Assembly (NCBI GenBank): GCA_002688965.1
Contig: NZEE01000107.1
Span: 1-8,290 of the forward strand
DNA from: an archaeon
GTDB lineage: Archaea > Aenigmatarchaeota > Aenigmatarchaeia > GW2011-AR5 > GCA-2688965
Direction: 5' to 3'
DNA length: 8,290 nucleotides
The notes under the pieces were generated by a model. That model did no database searches. It had not been told where the DNA came from and was given only the letters and a program-made list of their open reading frames with translations. The translations under genes were made by a program, and so were the position numbers. Of this stretch, positions 5,121-8,290 are shown piece after piece; the first letter of the stretch is position 1, and each line of letters starts with the position of its first letter.

Positions 5121-7068
5121 TTTTCTGTTCTCCGTCGATGGCTATAAGGCTAGCCGCGGTTTTATATTTACTCACTCTTCTGCCGAACCACAAGACCTCT
5201 TTGGCCCATGAGAATAAATTCGAATTATAGTTTTTGGAGTTAAAGAGTATTTTGTTTTTTTGTTTTTGTATCTTTTTTTCAGATTCAATGACATCATGAA
5301 TGTTATACTCAAAGACCTTTTCAAATGGATATTCCACAAAAGGATCACTTAAACGATACATTTGATATTTAAATAATTCTTCCATAATATCGTCATCAAC
5401 AAATGGATAATTTTTATATAAAAAATCTTTTATTTCCTTGTAAAACGTATCTTTATTGTCGCCTTGAGCGATTTTAATACATGTTGCTTCATCCACATAC
5501 CAATTAATATCGGCGGCGCCATCGACTACAAATCCCCAATGTCTTTCATTACCTAAGATCTTATATAAATTGCTTTTTATCACACTATATTCGTTTCCTA
5601 TAAAAGTGTTTGGATTATTTTTAGTGTATTCAAGGAATTTAAGATAAAATTCTTTGAGAGAAACATCATAGATTTTATTCATGCCGCGTGCTAGGAACTG
5701 TAAGGTTCCCAAATAGTGACCAAATATAACAGCCCACCTAAACTGGTGGCCTTCTATCCATTCTTCCGAGGTCATAGCATTAGTTTCCGTAACAAATTGA
5801 ACAGTGTCGTTGACTAGTTCATCAGTTATATGTCGATGAGAAAATCTTGGTTGTGTTTCAGATGTCTTAATTCCATATTTTTCAATATATTGTTGGGAGC
5901 CGATTGGAGCATTCGGAAGTAACATCATGAGATGAATATCTAAATAATTATGATAACCATACTCCATAATCTGACATACTCCATCTACAAAGGTCTCTAA
6001 AGTTTCTTCAGGCAGTCCCCAAATTAATTCTACATAACTTGCTATATTTTCGCCTTCATACATATCGATAAATTCTCTTAATTTTCCTCCATCAATATTC
6101 TTTCTTTTTATTGCTTTTAAAACACCTTCGTTCATTGACTGGAGCGCTATTGTCATTCCCTTTTGTGCGGCCGCGTCCTCAAATATTTTAGCAATGTCTA
6201 ATACTTTATCCGCTTTTCCTTTGGCCCAAGTTACTCGATATGCGTGAGGATATCCAAATTTCTCTTTTATACTTTTCACATACATTGCTAAATCATAATC
6301 AAGTTCATGAAACATTCCAAAATTGGAGTTAGCATCATTAACATATTCAATTTGATTTTGCGCTAACCATTCAATCTCTTTCTTGGCTTTATTATAACTC
6401 GTTCGAACTTTTACGTAATATCTTTCTCCGATCTCACAAAAAGCACAACTAAAGGGGCAGCCGCGCGCCGACTCTATATTGGCGTCAAATTGTAAATTTT
6501 GTGTATTGTTTTTTAGAAGTTCCATAAATGACCCATCTAAATAAGGGCTCGGAACATTCTCGAGATCCTTCACCCTAGGTCGGCCGGCAGTTCTGTACTC
6601 AGTACCGTTCGAATTGATGGTAATTCCTTTAATCTCTTTAAAATTAGGATTTTTGTTTAAATTCTCCATCAAAATTTCATAAAAACTTTCTTCGCCCTCA
6701 TGATGCGCTACAATATCAACGTATGGATACTCTTGAAAAAATCCCTCATTTCTATCCGCTAAAGGTTGGTGTTGGCCACCAAAAACGATCAAACATTTAG
6801 GATGTCTTTTTTTAATAATTTCTGCTATATCACAATTTAAATTCCAATTCCACATAAAACAAGAAAATGCTAATATATCTGGTTCTTTTATTTCATCAAT
6901 GATTTTTTCTAAATCATCTCTATAATAAAACCATTTTTTTAAAGCATAATTTTCTTTGATTATTGGCTTGTTTTTAGAATATGACCAAACAACACCAGAA
7001 CTATAAGGAAAATATACTTGATTTGCAAAAACATCTGATAACTCAAAAATGTATAAGTTCTTCATCAT
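5107..7068 (-). CDS. Cobalamin-binding-domain radical SAM enzyme (class B type), role unknown in glycan operon
   Basis: A 653-residue protein from the ATG at 7068. The N-terminal part (about 1-130) has the shape of a B12-binding Rossmann domain: a strand ending DILAFSC, then FGGQHQPL (96-103), then HHEGEESF (122-129), as is usual in B12-radical SAM proteins. The canonical DxHxxG cobalamin motif is not seen. The radical SAM core follows, with ARGCPFSCAFCEIG supplying the [4Fe-4S] cysteines C204, C208 and C211, then LQSMNEGVLKAIKR and GLPEET blocks. A C-terminal region of about 200 residues has no cysteine cluster, so no SPASM-like auxiliary site. Family members methylate unactivated carbons or do radical rearrangements, and a few act on sugars. 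The start at 7068 is preferred because TAATG couples it to the upstream stop and GGAG lies nine bases before. An ATG at 7083 would add five residues but lacks a good ribosome binding site. Substrate unknown. Confidence 0.88.
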   Translation of the reverse strand: MMKNLYIFELSDVFANQVYFPYSSGVVWSYSKNKPIIKENYALKKWFYYRDDLEKIIDEIKEPDILAFSCFMWNWNLNCDIAEIIKKRHPKCLIVFGGQHQPLADRNEGFFQEYPYVDIVAHHEGEESFYEILMENLNKNPNFKEIKGITINSNGTEYRTAGRPRVKDLENVPSPYLDGSFMELLKNNTQNLQFDANIESARGCPFSCAFCEIGERYYVKVRTSYNKAKKEIEWLAQNQIEYVNDANSNFGMFHELDYDLAMYVKSIKEKFGYPHAYRVTWAKGKADKVLDIAKIFEDAAAQKGMTIALQSMNEGVLKAIKRKNIDGGKLREFIDMYEGENIASYVELIWGLPEETLETFVDGVCQIMEYGYHNYLDIHLMMLLPNAPIGSQQYIEKYGIKTSETQPRFSHRHITDELVNDTVQFVTETNAMTSEEWIEGHQFRWAVIFGHYLGTLQFLARGMNKIYDVSLKEFYLKFLEYTKNNPNTFIGNEYSVIKSNLYKILGNERHWGFVVDGAADINWYVDEATCIKIAQGDNKDTFYKEIKDFLYKNYPFVDDDIMEELFKYQMYRLSDPFVEYPFEKVFEYNIHDVIESEKKIQKQKNKILFNSKNYNSNLFSWAKEVLWFGRRVSKYKTAASLIAIDGEQKNEII

Positions 7069-7940
7069 TAAATAATTCTCCATGTATTTGGATAAAATCC
7101 CCTTTGCACTCGGCCGTCGTCTGGGACGGTATAGTTTTGTGGGGCAATTGTCACTTTATCTAGATTTTCATTTAGGAGGGCTGCCCACCATCCAAAAGAA
7201 GTCATATGAGATATTATGTTGTGATCACAATTCTTCATTATTGCAAAGTCTTCCATATCGGACTTACCCTCGCAAAATACAAACCTCTCCCCTTTTAAGT
7301 TCTGTTTACACCAATCAATGTCGGATTGGTTATGAACCATTCCCTTTTGACTCCCACCAGAAAAAACCATATATTTTGTCTTCTTATCGGAAAAATATTC
7401 TAAAGCTTTAGTGATGTATTGTCCATGAACACTTTTCGTCGAAAACAAACCATCTTCACCGTGAAGAAGAGGATAGTGATATGTTCCATCGGTATTGTCT
7501 CCTCTTCGGAAATGAATACTAACTATTTGCTCTCCGTTTTTTTTAAAACTAGCAACATAATCTTTCGCTTTTTCTTCTAGTTCAGTATTCAATTTTAAAT
7601 CATGACGAATTTCTTTTTCATATTTAGAAAAATATCGGTAATTCTGAAAGTATCCAAATAAATCCGTGTCATCTCTAACATCAAACACTTGCGGATAGAA
7701 ATCAGTGTGGTCAGGTTCCTTAAAGCGATATTTGATCTTACTGATATCGGAATCTTCTAAGAAGTCACATTTAATATTAAATTGATCCAATTGACATTTT
7801 TGATTCAAGTGAACGATCTTTTCTGGATTGGGGATTTTTAACTTATAACCTCTTTCTAAAGAAACCGCCTTAGTAACTGCATATTGAAATAATTGATTTC
7901 CCATTCTACCATAGTTTCCGAGATACATGAAAGTAATCAC
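7068..7940 (-). CDS. GT11-family glycosyltransferase, probable alpha-1,2-fucosyltransferase
   Basis: A 290-residue protein with the full set of GT11 landmarks: GRMGNQLFQYA (residues 11-21), a GYFQNYRYF block (96-104), the donor-binding HFRRGD motif (143-148, HxRRGD), FSGG/DIDWCK (193-212), and a C-terminal block with MKNCDHNIIS (235-244) and SFGWWAA (248-254). GT11 enzymes use GDP-L-fucose, usually forming alpha-1,2 linkages in O-antigens or host-like glycans. A GDP-L-fucose synthase-like gene lies three genes downstream, which supports fucose as donor. The GTG start at 7940 overlaps the upstream stop as GTGA, with a GGA eight bases upstream. An ATG at 7928 (residue 5), preceded by AAGGTGAT seven bases away, is an equally plausible start and would give 286 residues. 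No signal peptide or membrane segment is visible, so it is cytoplasmic or peripheral. Linkage and acceptor cannot be read from sequence. Confidence 0.88.
   Translation of the reverse strand: MITFMYLGNYGRMGNQLFQYAVTKAVSLERGYKLKIPNPEKIVHLNQKCQLDQFNIKCDFLEDSDISKIKYRFKEPDHTDFYPQVFDVRDDTDLFGYFQNYRYFSKYEKEIRHDLKLNTELEEKAKDYVASFKKNGEQIVSIHFRRGDNTDGTYHYPLLHGEDGLFSTKSVHGQYITKALEYFSDKKTKYMVFSGGSQKGMVHNQSDIDWCKQNLKGERFVFCEGKSDMEDFAIMKNCDHNIISHMTSFGWWAALLNENLDKVTIAPQNYTVPDDGRVQRGFYPNTWRII
7078..7081 (-). promoter_or_regulatory. Ribosome binding site deciding the radical SAM start
   Basis: On the coding strand GGAG ends nine bases before the ATG at 7068, which itself overlaps the TAA stop of the GT11 gene by one base (TAATG). 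The upstream in-frame ATG at 7083 overlaps this GGAG and has no comparable element at proper distance, so initiation at 7068 (or the adjacent ATG at 7065) is favoured. Confidence 0.6.
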
Positions 7941-8290
7941 CTTATATTTCCATCATTATGCTTTTTAAAAATCTCAAATTCTCTTAAATCTCTATAAGGC
8001 GGGTTTTCGGATATGTCATCGTTATAACGAGGTAAATTTTGTATCAACATCAAACCTCTCGCCGCTTGCTCGGGAGTCATATAGGCATTCCATCCATTAA
8101 TATCAATATTGTCGTCGTGATATTTCACTTCGGCTCTGCCTTCATAGCGGCCCTTCTTAAACCATTCATATGCTTCCATATTATCAGTCAGGATCATTCC
8201 ACCCTTCCCTATTTTCAAGTGCTTTTTAATATGAAAAGAAAGACACATATAGCTTCCAGGGATATACATCCCGCTAGTAAACCGCTTCGC
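7937..8290 (-). CDS. DegT/DnrJ/EryC1/StrS-family PLP aminotransferase, 3' part (5' end outside window)
   Basis: The frame is open to the right edge. Seven codons (AKRFTSG) precede the first internal Met at 8269, so the true start lies outside and 117 residues are visible. The stretch SFHIKKHLKIGKGG aligns with the family motif around the PLP lysine (SFHxxKxxxxGxGG), making the second Lys of the KK pair (visible residue 23) the likely Schiff-base lysine. GWNAYMTPEQAARGL further on matches the conserved block after the active site. Family members aminate keto groups of nucleotide-activated sugars in the cytoplasm, or act as dehydratases when the lysine is replaced. Here the lysine is present, so aminotransfer is favoured. 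Oddity: the protein stops only about 40 residues after that block, where canonical members continue for well over 100. The TGA stop sits at the next gene's start (GTGA). The family call is good; the substrate is unknown. Confidence 0.8.
   Translation of the reverse strand, partial: AKRFTSGMYIPGSYMCLSFHIKKHLKIGKGGMILTDNMEAYEWFKKGRYEGRAEVKYHDDNIDINGWNAYMTPEQAARGLMLIQNLPRYNDDISENPPYRDLREFEIFKKHNDGNIR

Larger units (their letters stand above)
1..8290 (-). other. Interior of one surface-glycan biosynthesis operon
   Basis: Ten genes read leftward with no intergenic gap longer than two bases under the preferred starts (about eight if the GT11 gene starts at 7928). Junction types seen are GTGA (7937-7940), TAATG (7066-7070), 14-base overlap (5107-5120), TAA-A-ATG (4124-4130), 20-base overlap (3152-3171), TGA-TT-GTG (2342-2349), ATGA (1349-1352), TAA-C-ATG (422-428) and 17-base overlap (92-108). 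No promoter, terminator hairpin, RNA gene, insertion sequence or CRISPR array was found, so the promoter must lie beyond 8290. Co-transcription and translational coupling are inferred from this packing and the shared pathway. Confidence 0.8.

Noticed and set aside
7082..7411. Plus-strand frame of 109 codons
   Set aside because: Antisense to the C-terminal half of the GT11 gene, whose conserved motifs are read from the minus strand; no ribosome binding site or domain.
7937..8290. Reading the aminotransferase fragment as a complete 110-residue gene starting at 8269
   Set aside because: The frame remains open upstream to the window edge, and the PLP-lysine motif lies within the first 20 residues, so the N-terminal half of the enzyme must lie outside the window.

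Overview
This AT-rich window is a single, gap-free run of ten co-directional genes on the minus strand, so transcription runs from the right edge to the left edge. Every gene that can be placed belongs to sugar-nucleotide synthesis, glycosyl transfer or glycan decoration. It is best read as the interior of a surface-polysaccharide locus (O-antigen, capsule or S-layer/flagellar glycan) of a bacterium. Most starts have recognisable Shine-Dalgarno sequences, which argues against Bacteroidetes, where these are usually absent. Stop codons are TAA and TGA, used as in the standard code. Nothing names a species. A free-living or candidate-phylum bacterium known from environmental DNA fits, and a large phage or archaeal glycan island cannot be excluded.

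Layout in transcription order: (1) the 3' part of a DegT/DnrJ/EryC1/StrS-type PLP aminotransferase, running in from the right edge; (2) a GT11 alpha-1,2-fucosyltransferase-like enzyme; (3) a cobalamin-binding radical SAM enzyme of about 650 residues; (4) a GT-B glycosyltransferase of CgeB type; (5) a GDP-L-fucose synthase-like epimerase/reductase; (6) an FkbM-type methyltransferase; (7) an extended short-chain dehydrogenase (SDR) resembling GDP-mannose 3,5-epimerase; (8) a second, different extended SDR epimerase/dehydratase; (9) a small HAD phosphatase; (10) the first 36 codons of a cupin (mannose-6-phosphate isomerase-like) running off the left edge. Junctions either overlap (GTGA, TAATG, ATGA, or 14 to 20 bases) or leave 1 to 2 bases, so no promoter or terminator has room inside the window.

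A working model, which is inference: GDP-mannose-derived 4-keto-6-deoxy sugars, made by a GDP-mannose 4,6-dehydratase that is not in this window, are reduced to GDP-L-fucose (gene 5) and perhaps aminated (gene 1). Genes 7 to 10 make or tailor one or more further activated sugars. Genes 2 and 4 transfer sugars, gene 6 O-methylates a hydroxyl, and gene 3 makes an unknown radical modification.

The most interesting items are the B12-radical SAM enzyme embedded in a glycan operon, apparent substitutions at catalytic positions in two of the three SDRs, an aminotransferase with an unusually short C-terminus, and the edge cupin gene that overlaps the phosphatase gene.
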